Notes: generated from the letters alone by a model not told the origin. A stretch of 40,145 nt of DNA from Streptomyces sp. MZ04 (GCF_004684775.1 NZ_SRIC01000044.1:1-40145); one strand, 5' to 3'. Positions 17,811-26,074 are shown, numbered from the stretch's first letter. Numbers and translations are program-made.

Positions 17811-18257
17811 ATGAAGATCATCCTCACCCACGAGGTCACTGGCCTCGGCGCTGCCGGCGAGGTCGTAGACGTCAAGGACGGCTACGCCCGCAACTACCTG
17901 ATCCCGCGGAACTTTGCGATCCGCTGGACCAAGGGTGGCGAGAAGGACGTCGCGCAGATCCGTCGCGCGCGCAAGATCCACGAGATCGCGACCATCGAGC
18001 AGGCCAACGAGGTCAAGGCCCGGCTCGAGGGCGTCAAGGTCCGTCTGGCCGTTCGCTCCGGCGACGCCGGTCGTCTCTTCGGTTCCGTCACCCCGGCCGA
18101 CATCGCTTCGGCGATCGAGGCTGCCGGTGGTCCGAAGGTCGACAAGCGCCGTGTCGAGCTGAACGCGCCGATCAAGACGCTGGGCGCTCACGCGACGTCC
18201 GTGCGTCTGCACCCCGAGGTTGCCGCGAAGGTCAACATCGAGGTCGTCTCCGCCTAA
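17811..18257 (+). CDS. rplI: 50S ribosomal protein L9
   Basis: 148-residue large-subunit protein with the usual two-domain layout: the N-domain starts [32 protein letters not shown], a long connecting helix spans about residues 45-75, and the C-domain ends [12 protein letters not shown]. Length is normal. GGGAAGG precedes the ATG. Last gene of the ribosomal operon; a strong hairpin with a TTCG loop follows 29 bp after the stop. Confidence 0.97.
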   Translation: MKIILTHEVTGLGAAGEVVDVKDGYARNYLIPRNFAIRWTKGGEKDVAQIRRARKIHEIATIEQANEVKARLEGVKVRLAVRSGDAGRLFGSVTPADIASAIEAAGGPKVDKRRVELNAPIKTLGAHATSVRLHPEVAAKVNIEVVSA

Positions 18258-18286
18258 GCACTTCGCTTGGCAGAGCTGAACGAACG

Positions 18287-18320
18287 TGTGGGGCCGCACC
18301 CTTCGGGGTGCGGCCCCACA
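18287..18320 (+). terminator. Intrinsic terminator of the rpsF-rplI operon
   Basis: Perfect 15-bp GC-rich stem (TGTGGGGCCGCACCC) capped by a very stable TTCG tetraloop, 29 bp after rplI. A parS site begins at the next base. Confidence 0.88.
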
Positions 18321-18336
18321 TGTTTCACGTGAAACG
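18321..18336. promoter_or_regulatory. parS site between rplI and the MATE gene
   Basis: TGTTTCACGTGAAACG matches parS at 15 of 16 positions. It abuts the rplI terminator and overlaps an 18-bp tandem duplication. Confidence 0.88.
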
Positions 18337-18363
18337 GCTCAGCGTCGTGAAACGGCTCAGCGT
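18328..18363. repeat. Exact 18-bp tandem duplication over a parS half-site and the MATE stop
   Basis: CGTGAAACGGCTCAGCGT occurs twice in direct succession (18328-18345 and 18346-18363). One copy supplies the right half of parS; the other contains the MATE stop codon at 18357-18359, giving a second lone parS half-site. Confidence 0.9.
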
Positions 18364-19694
18364 GTGGCGCCCGTGACGATCCAGCGGCCCGAGCGGGATC
18401 GCAGCCACAGGGTGATCATCCGTACCGCCATCATGAGCGTCATCGCTCCCCACAGCGCCGTCAGGCCGCCGCCCAGGGTGGGCACCAGGAGGGCGACGGG
18501 GACGAAGACGGCGAGCGTGGCGAGCATGGCCCAGGCCAGGTAGGGGCCGTCGCCGGCTCCCATCAGGACGCCGTCGAGGACGTAGACGATGCCGCAGATC
18601 GGCTGGGCGAGGGCCACTACCACGAGGGCGGGCAGCGCCGCGTCCTCGACCGCCGCGTCACTCGTGAACAGCGGGATGAACAACGGCCTGGCCAGGACGA
18701 CCAGGAGGCCGAGCACGACGCCCGATGCGATGCCCCACTGCACCATCCGGCGGCAGACGTCGCGCGCGCCCTGGGCGTCGTTCGCTCCGAGATAGCGGCC
18801 GATGATCGCCTGGCCGGCGATGGCGATGGCATCGAGGGCGAACGCCAGCAGGCTCCACAGGGACAGGACGATCTGGTGGGCGGCCACGTCGGCGTCGCCG
18901 AGGCGGGCGGCCACCGCCGTCGCGATCATGAGGATGGCCCGCAGTGAGAGCGTACGGACGAGAAGGGGTGCGCCCGCCTGGGCGCAGGCCCTGATGCCGG
19001 CGGCGTCGGGGCGCAGTGAGGCGCCGTGGCGTCTGGCTCCGCGTACGACGACGAAGAGGTACACGGCGGCCATGGCGCACTGGGCGATGACGGTGCCCCA
19101 GGCGGAACCGGCGATGCCGAGGCCGGCTCCGTAGACGAGAGCCACGTTGAGGACGCCGTTGGCGACGAAGCCGCCGATGGCGACGTACAGCGGGGTCTTC
19201 GTGTCCTGCAGGCCGCGCAGGACGCCGGTGGCGGCGAGCACGACGAGCATGGCCGGAATGCCCAGCGAGGAGATGCGGAGATAGGTGACCGCGTACGGGG
19301 CGGCCGTGTCCGACGCGCCGAAGAGCTCGACGAGCGCGGGTGCGGTGGGCAGGACGACGGCTATGACGGCGGCGCCGAGGAGGAGGGCGAGCCAGATGCC
19401 GTCCATGCCCTGGCGGATGGCGGCCTGGAGATCTCCGGCGCCGACCCGCCGGGCGACGGCGGCCGTGGTGGCGTAGGCGAGGAAGACGAAGACGCTCACG
19501 GCGGTGGTGAGGAGAGCCGAGGCGACGCCGAGACCGGCCAGTTGCGCGGTGCCGAGGTGGCCGACGATGGCGCTGTCGGCCATCACGAAGAGAGGCTCGG
19601 CGACGAGTGCGCCGAAGGCGGGGACGGCGAGTGCGATGATCTCTCGGTCATGCCGTCGCCGTGCGGCCTTGGGCGCCGCGGGAGCCTGTGTCAT
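18357..19694 (-). CDS. MATE family efflux transporter (DinF-like)
   Basis: 445-residue exporter with about 12 membrane helices. It begins MTQAPAAPKAARRRHDREI, followed by ALAVPAFGALVAEPLFVMADSAIVGHLG, the classic MATE/DinF opening. MATE proteins exchange cations for drugs or metabolites; the substrate here is unknown. The ATG at 19694 lies about 9 nt after a TTACAT hexamer in a good promoter, so the message is probably leaderless or nearly so. A TTG at 19703 would add three residues. Its stop codon lies in a short tandem duplication next to parS. Divergent from dnaB. Confidence 0.92.
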   Translation of the reverse strand: MTQAPAAPKAARRRHDREIIALAVPAFGALVAEPLFVMADSAIVGHLGTAQLAGLGVASALLTTAVSVFVFLAYATTAAVARRVGAGDLQAAIRQGMDGIWLALLLGAAVIAVVLPTAPALVELFGASDTAAPYAVTYLRISSLGIPAMLVVLAATGVLRGLQDTKTPLYVAIGGFVANGVLNVALVYGAGLGIAGSAWGTVIAQCAMAAVYLFVVVRGARRHGASLRPDAAGIRACAQAGAPLLVRTLSLRAILMIATAVAARLGDADVAAHQIVLSLWSLLAFALDAIAIAGQAIIGRYLGANDAQGARDVCRRMVQWGIASGVVLGLLVVLARPLFIPLFTSDAAVEDAALPALVVVALAQPICGIVYVLDGVLMGAGDGPYLAWAMLATLAVFVPVALLVPTLGGGLTALWGAMTLMMAVRMITLWLRSRSGRWIVTGATR

Positions 19695-19702
19695 GGGCAC
19701 CA

Positions 19703-19731
19703 ATGTAATCTTCCACAGGTAAGAGATGCAA
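19703..19731 (-). promoter_or_regulatory. Promoter of the MATE gene (leaderless start)
   Basis: On the minus strand, TTGCAT (19731-19726), exactly 17 bp, and TTACAT (19708-19703) fit a HrdB promoter. Transcription would start within a few bases of the ATG at 19694. Confidence 0.55.
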
Positions 19732-19882
19732 CGCCTAATGGACCCTTACTTGGCCTTGGGCGGGGCGCTCTGTGGCGCACTGTTTGTCGCGATCTTGGTC
19801 CGACTGGGAAAGTTTTTCTTCTGCACAGCCGGTGGATGGGAACGTTGCAGGTCAGAGCCGGTTTGCAGAGAGGGCTGAGGGC

Positions 19883-19971
19883 TTGTTCACAGGGCTGTCC
19901 ACCGGGCCGTGCACAGGTTTGGCGGGGTTCTCCACAGCATCGCGCCCGTCATCCACACCGCCTGTGGATAA
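19883..19971. promoter_or_regulatory. Cluster of DnaA-box-like 9-mers upstream of dnaB
   Basis: Within 89 bp are TTGTTCACA (19883), CTGTCCACC (19895), TTCTCCACA (19928) and TCATCCACA (19949) on the plus strand, and TTATCCACA on the minus strand (19963-19971). The last is a perfect consensus box; the others differ from (T/C)T(G/A/C)TCCACA-type boxes by one or two bases. CCGTGCACA at 19907 is a weaker sixth. The region belongs to the 459 bp between the MATE gene and dnaB. It is not oriC, which lies between dnaA and dnaN. DnaA control of dnaB is inferred. Confidence 0.55.
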
Positions 19972-20083
19972 CCAGATTGGCTGACGGTGGCCACGGGCCT
20001 ACCGTGGTCCGGCGCCCCCCTCGTCTTCCGACCGCGGAAACCCGGTAAATCCGACGCGTCAGAACCGGAGTTGGGCGGCTCAT

Positions 20084-20106
20084 TTGTCAGTGTCGTGCCG
20101 TAAGAA
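20084..20106 (+). promoter_or_regulatory. RecA-NDp/PafBC-type DNA-damage promoter before dnaB
   Basis: TTGTCAGTG (20084-20092), eight bases, then TAAGAA (20101-20106) matches tTGTCRgtg-N8-TAnnnT except for the last base. The implied start near 20113 leaves a leader of about 41 nt before the dnaB GTG. Damage induction is inferred. Confidence 0.6.
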
Positions 20107-20153
20107 AGAGGGGCACGGCGAGGTCCGCGCGGCGGACGGGAGGAGGTGGCCCG

Positions 20154-21629
20154 GTGAGTATTTCCGAGCCTTTGGACGACCCCTGGGCCGACAGCGGTCC
20201 CAGTGATCGTCTGCCCGCCTCCCGGCGCCGTGACGGCGGCCGTGGCCGCGACGAACAGCATGAGCGGGGCCGCGAAGGCGGCGGCTGGGACGGCGGAGGC
20301 ACCGCTTTCGAGCGCGTACCGCCGCAGGACCTCGACGCGGAGCAGTCGGTGCTCGGCGGCATGCTCCTCTCCAAGGACGCCATCGCCGATGTCGTCGAGG
20401 TGCTCAAGGGCCATGACTTCTACCGGCCCGCGCACGAGACGATCTACACCGCGATCCTCGACCTGTACGCGAAGGGCGAGCCGGCCGACCCGATCACCAC
20501 CGCCGCCGAGCTCACCAAGCGCGGTGAGATCACCAAGGTGGGCGGCGCCCCGTATCTGCACACGCTGGTGCAGACGGTGCCGACCGCGGCGAACGCCGAG
20601 TACTACGCGGAGATCGTCCACGAGCGCGCGGTCCTGCGCCGCCTCGTCGAGGCCGGAACCCGCATCACGCAGATGGGATACGCGGCCGACGGCGACGTCG
20701 ACGAGATCGTCAACAGCGCCCAGGCCGAGATCTACGCGGTCACCGAGCAGCGCACCAGCGAGGACTATCTGCCGCTCGGCGACATCATGGAGGGCGCGCT
20801 CGACGAGATCGAGGCGATCGGTTCGCGCAGCGGCGAGATGACCGGTGTGCCGACGGGCTTCACCGACTTCGACTCGCTGACGAACGGGCTGCACCCGGGC
20901 CAGATGATCGTCATCGCGGCGCGTCCCGCCATGGGTAAGTCCACGCTGGCCCTCGACTTCGCACGGGCCTGTTCGATCAAGCACAACCTGCCCAGCGTGA
21001 TCTTCTCCCTGGAAATGGGGCGCAACGAGATCGCGATGCGTCTGCTCTCCGCGGAGGCCCGCGTCGCGCTGCACCACATGCGGTCCGGCACGATGACCGA
21101 CGAGGACTGGACGCGCCTCGCGCGCCGCATGCCAGAGGTCTCGGCCGCCCCCCTCTACATCGACGACTCCCCGAACCTGTCGATGATGGAGATCCGCGCC
21201 AAGTGCCGCCGCCTCAAGCAGCGCAGCGACATCAAGCTCGTGATCATCGACTATCTGCAGCTGATGCAGTCCGGCGGTTCGAAGCGCGCCGAGAGCCGCC
21301 AGCAGGAGGTCTCGGACATGTCGCGAAACCTGAAGCTGCTCGCCAAGGAGCTCGAGGTCCCGGTCATCGCGCTCTCGCAGCTGAACCGTGGCCCCGAGCA
21401 GCGCACGGACAAGAAGCCCCAGGTCTCCGACCTTCGTGAATCCGGATCGATCGAGCAGGACGCCGACATGGTCATCCTGCTGCACCGTGAGGACGCGTAC
21501 GAGAAGGAGTCCCCGCGCGCGGGCGAGGCGGACATCATCGTGGGCAAGCACCGTAACGGCCCGACGGCCACGATCACGGTCGCCTTCCAGGGCCACTACT
21601 CGCGCTTCGTGGACATGGCGCAGACGTAA
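20154..21629 (+). CDS. dnaB: Replicative DNA helicase DnaB
   Basis: Hexameric 5'-3' helicase of the replication fork, 491 residues. A charged 45-residue N-terminal extension precedes the N-domain (PPQDLDAEQSVLGGMLLS). The RecA-like domain shows Walker A (ARPAMGKST, GKS at about 261-263), Walker B (LVIIDYLQLM), and the C-terminal SQLNRGPEQR and DLRESGSIEQDADMVI motifs. No intein interrupts the motifs. The start is a GTG after GGAGGAGGTG. The upstream region holds a damage-type promoter and DnaA-box-like sites. In mycobacteria dnaB follows rplI directly; here a MATE gene in the opposite direction separates them. Confidence 0.97.
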   Translation: MSISEPLDDPWADSGPSDRLPASRRRDGGRGRDEQHERGREGGGWDGGGTAFERVPPQDLDAEQSVLGGMLLSKDAIADVVEVLKGHDFYRPAHETIYTAILDLYAKGEPADPITTAAELTKRGEITKVGGAPYLHTLVQTVPTAANAEYYAEIVHERAVLRRLVEAGTRITQMGYAADGDVDEIVNSAQAEIYAVTEQRTSEDYLPLGDIMEGALDEIEAIGSRSGEMTGVPTGFTDFDSLTNGLHPGQMIVIAARPAMGKSTLALDFARACSIKHNLPSVIFSLEMGRNEIAMRLLSAEARVALHHMRSGTMTDEDWTRLARRMPEVSAAPLYIDDSPNLSMMEIRAKCRRLKQRSDIKLVIIDYLQLMQSGGSKRAESRQQEVSDMSRNLKLLAKELEVPVIALSQLNRGPEQRTDKKPQVSDLRESGSIEQDADMVILLHREDAYEKESPRAGEADIIVGKHRNGPTATITVAFQGHYSRFVDMAQT

Positions 21630-21635
21630 CGTCCG

Positions 21636-23216
21636 TCAGGCCAAGTCCCGCACGGCATCGCCGAGAAGCGCGATGCCGTCGGCGATGTCGGTGTCCGTGG
21701 GTGCGGCGTAGCCGAGGACGAGGCCCGGGCGGTGCGGGCGCTGGCCGTGCCACGACAGGGGCTGGACCTTCACGCCCCGCAGCAGGGCCGCCGCGGCGAG
21801 GTCGGTGTCGCGCAACCCGGCGTCGAAGGTGATCGTCAGATGCAGTCCGGCCGCGGCGCCGTGCACGACGGCGTCCGGCAGATGGGTCCTGATCGCGGCG
21901 ATCATCGCGTCCCTGCGGCGGCGATGGCGCCCCCGCAGCAGACGCAACTGGCGTTCCAGCGCGCCGGACTCCATCAGCTGGGCCAGGACGAGTTGTGGCA
22001 GTACGGCGCTGCCGAGGTCGGCGAAGCGCTTGGCGGCGACGAACGCGTCCCGGTGCCGGGGCGGCGCGACGGCCCAGCCGATGCGCAGCGCCGGGGCGAG
22101 CAGCTTGGACACGCTCCCGGCGTACAGGACGTGCTCGGCGAGCAGGGAACGCAGGGCGGGGACCGGGGCGCGGTCGTAGCGGTGCTCGGCGTCGTAGTCG
22201 TCCTCGATGATCAGCCCGTCGCGTTCCGTGGCCCAGCGCATCAGCGCGCGCCGGCGCCGGCCGCCGAGCACGACGCCGGTCGGGAACTGGTGAGCCGGTG
22301 TCAGCAGTACGGCGGGAGCGCCCGTGGTCTCCAGTGCGTCGACGCGGATGCCGTCGGCGTCGACCGGGACGGGCGGGGTGTCCAGGTGCGCGTTGCGCAG
22401 ATGCTGGCGGGCGCCGAGCGCGCCGGGGTCCTCCACGGCCACCGCGCGGATCCCGTCGTCGTGCAGGACCCGACCGAGCAGGGTGAGGGTCTGAGCCGTG
22501 CCCGCGGTGACGACCACCTCGTCGGGATCGGCGCGGATGCCCCGGCTGCGGGCCAGCCAGTGGGCTAGGGCGACGCGCAGTTCCCGGGCCCCGCGTGGGT
22601 CTCCGTATCCGAAGGCGGAGGCCGGGAGTTCCTTGAGTACGGTGCGTTCGGCACGCAGCCACGCTGTGCGCGGGAACGCCGCGAGGTCGGGGACGCCGGG
22701 CGAGAGGTCGATCCGGGCCGGGGTGGCCCGAAATGCGTCGAAGATGTCCGTGCCGGGCGCGGCGGCGAAGAGGCTGCTCGGCGGCGGAGGCGGCTGCGTG
22801 CGCGCCTCCGGCCGGACGGTCACCGGCGCGGCGACCACCACAGTGCCGTTGCGCCCCCGCCCCGCGACATGCCCGTCCTCGCTCAGGCGCTGGTACGCCT
22901 CGGTGATCACGCCGCGGGACACGCGCAGTTCGCCCGCCAGTGTCCGGGTGGCCGGCAGCCTGCTGCCCACGGGCAGACGGCCGTCGGCTATCGCGAGGCG
23001 TAGCCGCCGGGCCAGCCAGTCCGCGCGCCCGCCGGTCGGGGCGTCGCCGATGTTCAGCTGGAGGAAGTCGGTGCCTGAGCCGTTCAGCTGGTGGATGTCG
23101 GTTCCTGAAGCGTTCAGCTGGTGGGAGTCGCTCCCTGAGCCGTTCAGCTGGACGACATCGGCCCGGGGCGACGACGCTATGGACCGGTTGGCAGCATGGT
23201 CATTGGACCTGTTCAC
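21636..23216 (-). CDS. MocR-type regulator (GntR winged helix fused to aminotransferase fold)
   Basis: About 526 residues. After an unusual repeat-rich N-terminus comes a GntR winged helix (GGRADWLARRLRLAIADGRLPVG to SRGVITEAYQRL). A class I aminotransferase fold follows, with TAGTAQTL, IEDDYDAEHRYDR and the PLP-lysine motif GSVSKLLAPALRIGW. MocR proteins usually sense PLP or amines and control divergent genes; the divergent methyltransferase gene is the natural candidate target. The start is uncertain. A GTG at 23216 keeps the gene clear of the divergent ATG at 23245, but no ribosome binding site is visible. Three and a half copies of a 10-residue repeat (QLNGSGSDSH-like) occupy the N-terminus. 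Confidence 0.85.
   Translation of the reverse strand: MNRSNDHAANRSIASSPRADVVQLNGSGSDSHQLNASGTDIHQLNGSGTDFLQLNIGDAPTGGRADWLARRLRLAIADGRLPVGSRLPATRTLAGELRVSRGVITEAYQRLSEDGHVAGRGRNGTVVVAAPVTVRPEARTQPPPPPSSLFAAAPGTDIFDAFRATPARIDLSPGVPDLAAFPRTAWLRAERTVLKELPASAFGYGDPRGARELRVALAHWLARSRGIRADPDEVVVTAGTAQTLTLLGRVLHDDGIRAVAVEDPGALGARQHLRNAHLDTPPVPVDADGIRVDALETTGAPAVLLTPAHQFPTGVVLGGRRRRALMRWATERDGLIIEDDYDAEHRYDRAPVPALRSLLAEHVLYAGSVSKLLAPALRIGWAVAPPRHRDAFVAAKRFADLGSAVLPQLVLAQLMESGALERQLRLLRGRHRRRRDAMIAAIRTHLPDAVVHGAAAGLHLTITFDAGLRDTDLAAAALLRGVKVQPLSWHGQRPHRPGLVLGYAAPTDTDIADGIALLGDAVRDLA
23052..23150. repeat. 30-bp tandem repeat coding a 10-residue unit in the MocR N-terminus
   Basis: GTTCAGCTG recurs at exactly 30-bp intervals (23052, 23082, 23112, 23142). 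The encoded units are QLNGSGSDSH, QLNASGTDIH, QLNGSGTDFL and QLNIGD. The period keeps the frame, so copy number could change without breaking the gene. Confidence 0.88.
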
Positions 23217-23244
23217 CGGGCCATAGTGGCAGCAGCCTGAAGCC

Positions 23245-24105
23245 ATGCACATAGCCACCACCAACCACACGTCCCCATCTCCCGCCATCCTCCCGGCAGT
23301 TGGCTACGTCCACGGATACTCGGACCGCGAGGCCCGCAGGCTCGGTGCCCAGGCGAACACCCTTGCCGCGCTGCTGCACAAGGGCACGGCGTATCCTCGG
23401 GGCAGCCGGGTCCTCGAGGTCGGCTGCGGGGTCGGCGCGCAGACCGTTCACCTGGTCGACTCCAGCCCAGGGGCGCATATCGTCGCCGTCGACCGGTCAG
23501 CGGACTCCCTTGCTCAGGCCCGCGCCCGTGTCGAGGCACACGCGCCCGACGCGAAGGTGACGTGGTGCCGCGCCGATCTCTTCGATCTCCCTTTCCCGGA
23601 CGCCGAGTTCGACCACATTTTCGTGTGCTTCGTCCTGGAGCACCTGGCCGCTCCCCGGCGCGCGCTCGCCGCGCTGCGGAGGCTGCTGCGACCCGGCGGG
23701 AGCCTCACCGTGATCGAGGGGGACCACGCGTCGGCGTTCTTCCACCCAGACAGCGCCTACGCGCGGGCGGCCATCGGCTGCCTGGTCCAGTTGCAGGCGG
23801 ACGGCGGTGGGAACGGCCTGATCGGGCGGGAGTTGCTGCCGCTGGTCGCGCAGGCCGGATACGACGACGTCAGGGTGCGGCCGTGCACCGTCTACGCCGA
23901 CCGGACCCGTCCCGCGCTGGTCGACGGCTTCACGCGCGGCACATTCACCGCCATGATCGAATCCGTCAGGGAGGACGCGCTGGCCGCCTCGCTCATCACC
24001 GAGGCGGACTGGGACCGCGGGATCGCCGATCTGCGCAGGACCGTGGATGACGACGGGACCTTCCACTACACGTTCTTCAAAGCCACGGGTACGCGCGCCG
24101 CGTAG
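23245..24105 (+). CDS. Class I SAM-dependent methyltransferase
   Basis: 286 residues with the Rossmann-type SAM fold: motif I VLEVGCGVGAQT (near residues 55-66), the acidic end of strand 2 (VAVDRS), the CRADLFDLPFPDAEFD segment, FVLEHL, and LRRLLRPGGSLTVIEGD. This is the UbiE/methyltransferase-11 pattern. The substrate cannot be told. The ATG at 23245 has only a weak ribosome binding site; a CATAGT hexamer at 23222 suggests a very short leader. It is divergent from the MocR gene by 28 bp and followed after 54 bp by the serine hydrolase gene, so the two may form an operon. Confidence 0.88.
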   Translation: MHIATTNHTSPSPAILPAVGYVHGYSDREARRLGAQANTLAALLHKGTAYPRGSRVLEVGCGVGAQTVHLVDSSPGAHIVAVDRSADSLAQARARVEAHAPDAKVTWCRADLFDLPFPDAEFDHIFVCFVLEHLAAPRRALAALRRLLRPGGSLTVIEGDHASAFFHPDSAYARAAIGCLVQLQADGGGNGLIGRELLPLVAQAGYDDVRVRPCTVYADRTRPALVDGFTRGTFTAMIESVREDALAASLITEADWDRGIADLRRTVDDDGTFHYTFFKATGTRAA

Positions 24106-24159
24106 GGCGCCCGGCGGAATTCGCTCGACGCGCGGCCTCTCCAAAGGTGGACTAGGGCC

Positions 24160-25545
24160 ATGACATCACCCCGTGAAGAGCTGCTGCCCACCACCCGCCG
24201 GGCCCTGCTGCACCGCGTCGCCACCGCTCAGGCGGAGGGCCGGGCGCCCTCGCTCGTCGCCTCGGTGCTCAGGGACGGCGAGTTGGTGTGGACCGAGGGG
24301 CGCACCTGCGTGGAGGGACACGCGCCGGACGAGGACGTTCAGTACCGCATCGGCTCGATCACCAAGACGTTCACCGCAGTACTGGTGATGCGACTGCGCG
24401 ACGAGGGCACCCTCGACCTCTCCGATCCCCTGGAGAAGCATCTTCCGGGTACGGCTGCGGGCGACGTCACCATCGCGGAACTCCTGGCACACACCGGCGG
24501 GTTGGCGGCCGAGACCCCCGGGGAGTGGTGGGAGCGTACGCCGGGTTCGCAGCGTCCTGAGCTGGAGGACGTACTCGGCGAGCAGCCCTTCAAGCACCCC
24601 ACCGGTCGCCGGTTCCACTACTCCAACCCCGGCTACACGCTGCTCGGTTCGCTGGTCGAGGCGCTACGGGGCGATTCCTGGGAAGCCGTGCTGCGTCGCG
24701 AGATCCTGGAGCCGCTGGGTCTGACCCGTACGAGCGCACAGCCGCAGGCGCCGCACGCCGGTGGCTGGGCCGTCCATCCGTGGGCGGACGTGATGATGCC
24801 CGAACCCGCCGAGGACCTGGGTCTCATGGCACCGGCCGGACAGCTGTGGTCCACGACGGCGGATCTGGCGCGCTTCGGTGCCTTCCTGCTGTCGGGCGAC
24901 GACCGGGTCCTGTCCGCCGATTCGGTACGGGAGATGAGGACTCCGGCGGCGCCCACGCCGCCGGGGGACTGGAACTCGACGTACGGCCTCGGCACGCAGG
25001 TGCTCCGCGTGGACGGACGCACCCTGGTCGGGCACGGTGGCTCGCTGCCGGGCTTCATGGCCGGGCTGTGGGCGATCGAGGAGGACGGTCTGGTGGCGGT
25101 CACGCTGACCAACTGCACCTCCGGTCCCGCCGTGACGGCGCTGGCCGCCGAGCTGCTGCTGATCGTTGCCGAGGCCGAGCCGCGCATCCCCGAGGCGTGG
25201 CGGCCGCTGCCCGAGCTGGACAAGGCTCTGCTGGAGCTCGCGGGGCCCTGGCACTGGGGGACGAACACCTTCGTGCTGCGGCCGGCGGCCGACGGCGCCG
25301 TCGACCTGGCGCCCCTTAGCGGCAGCGGGGTCCGGGGCTCACGGTTCCGGCCGAACGGCGACGGCACCTGGACCGGGCTCGAGGGCTACTTCGCGGGGGA
25401 GATCCTGCGGGCGGTACGGCGTCCGGACGGGTCGGTGAGCCATCTCGACCTGGGGTCGTTCTTCTTCACGCGGGAGCCGTACGACACCAGTGCTCCCGTG
25501 CCGGGCGGGGTGGACCCGGAGGGGTGGCACGGACTCCCTCAGTAG
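24160..25545 (+). CDS. Serine beta-lactamase-like hydrolase (class C/EstB type)
   Basis: 461 residues with the beta-lactamase/transpeptidase-like fold: SITK (SxxK nucleophile, near residues 66-69), YSN (near 152) and HGG (near 292, in place of KTG). Such proteins are esterases, peptidases or DD-peptidase relatives; resistance activity should not be assumed. No signal peptide or membrane anchor is seen, so it is probably cytoplasmic. A C-terminal domain of about 110 residues follows the catalytic part. The ATG at 24160 follows AAAGGTGG. It is 54 bp after the methyltransferase gene on the same strand and ends before a parS palindrome. Confidence 0.88.
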   Translation: MTSPREELLPTTRRALLHRVATAQAEGRAPSLVASVLRDGELVWTEGRTCVEGHAPDEDVQYRIGSITKTFTAVLVMRLRDEGTLDLSDPLEKHLPGTAAGDVTIAELLAHTGGLAAETPGEWWERTPGSQRPELEDVLGEQPFKHPTGRRFHYSNPGYTLLGSLVEALRGDSWEAVLRREILEPLGLTRTSAQPQAPHAGGWAVHPWADVMMPEPAEDLGLMAPAGQLWSTTADLARFGAFLLSGDDRVLSADSVREMRTPAAPTPPGDWNSTYGLGTQVLRVDGRTLVGHGGSLPGFMAGLWAIEEDGLVAVTLTNCTSGPAVTALAAELLLIVAEAEPRIPEAWRPLPELDKALLELAGPWHWGTNTFVLRPAADGAVDLAPLSGSGVRGSRFRPNGDGTWTGLEGYFAGEILRAVRRPDGSVSHLDLGSFFFTREPYDTSAPVPGGVDPEGWHGLPQ

Positions 25546-25563
25546 GGGGGCCGGTAAGAGCCC

Positions 25564-25603
25564 GGTGGGGCGTCGTGTTTCACGTGAAACACGACGCCCC
25601 ACC
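25564..25603. promoter_or_regulatory. parS site in a perfect 40-bp palindrome, likely bidirectional terminator
   Basis: TGTTTCACGTGAAACA at 25576-25591 is a perfect parS. The symmetry extends to 20 bp per arm with no spacer. It lies between convergent genes, 18 bp after the hydrolase stop and 18 bp from the acetyltransferase end, so it probably also terminates both. Confidence 0.92.
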
Positions 25604-25621
25604 CGTACGTCAACCGCAGCG

Positions 25622-26074
25622 TCAGAGCTGCAGCTTGAAGCCCACATGCGATGCCGTGAACCCGAGCCGCTCGTAGAAGCGATGGGCGTCGGTGCGGGTG
25701 GCGTCGGAGGTCAATTGCACCAACTGGCAGTTCTGGCGCCGGGATTCATCGACGGCCCACTCGATGAAGCGGGTGCCGAGGCCGTTGCCGCGCTCGTCGG
25801 CGTGGATGCGTACGGCCTCGATGATCGACCGGGTGGCTCCCTTCCGGGACAGCCCGTGAATGATCGTGAGCTGAAGCGTGCCGACGACGCGTCCTTCGCG
25901 TACGGCGACGACTTGGTGCTGGTTCGGGTCGTCGGCCAGTCGCTCGTACGCGGCGAGGTACGGCGTGAGGTCGTCCGGCGACTCGCGATTGTTGCCCAGC
26001 GAGTCATCGGCGAGCATCTCCACGATGGCGGGGATGTCGTCGGCCGCAGCCGGGCGTATCTCAAGATCTCCCAT
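25622..26074 (-). CDS. GNAT family N-acetyltransferase
   Basis: 150 residues, a single GNAT domain. It has the acetyl-CoA binding region RSIIEAVRIHADERGNGLGTRFIEWAVDESR (motif A, R-G-x-G-L-G/T) and the terminal FYERLGFTASHVGFKL (motif B). The substrate is unknown. The ATG at 26074 (MGDLEIRPAAADD) is a standard GNAT opening. It lies 40 bp downstream of the MarR gene on the same strand, so it may share its transcript, and it ends next to a parS palindrome. Confidence 0.9.
   Translation of the reverse strand: MGDLEIRPAAADDIPAIVEMLADDSLGNNRESPDDLTPYLAAYERLADDPNQHQVVAVREGRVVGTLQLTIIHGLSRKGATRSIIEAVRIHADERGNGLGTRFIEWAVDESRRQNCQLVQLTSDATRTDAHRFYERLGFTASHVGFKLQL

Noticed and set aside
19695..20153. 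Chromosomal origin of replication
   Set aside because: Only about five DnaA-box-like sites, no AT-rich unwinding region and no dnaA or dnaN; Streptomyces oriC has many more boxes and lies between those genes.
24160..25545. Beta-lactam resistance gene
   Set aside because: The motifs show only the fold; there is no signal peptide and HGG replaces KTG, as in esterases and other serine hydrolases.
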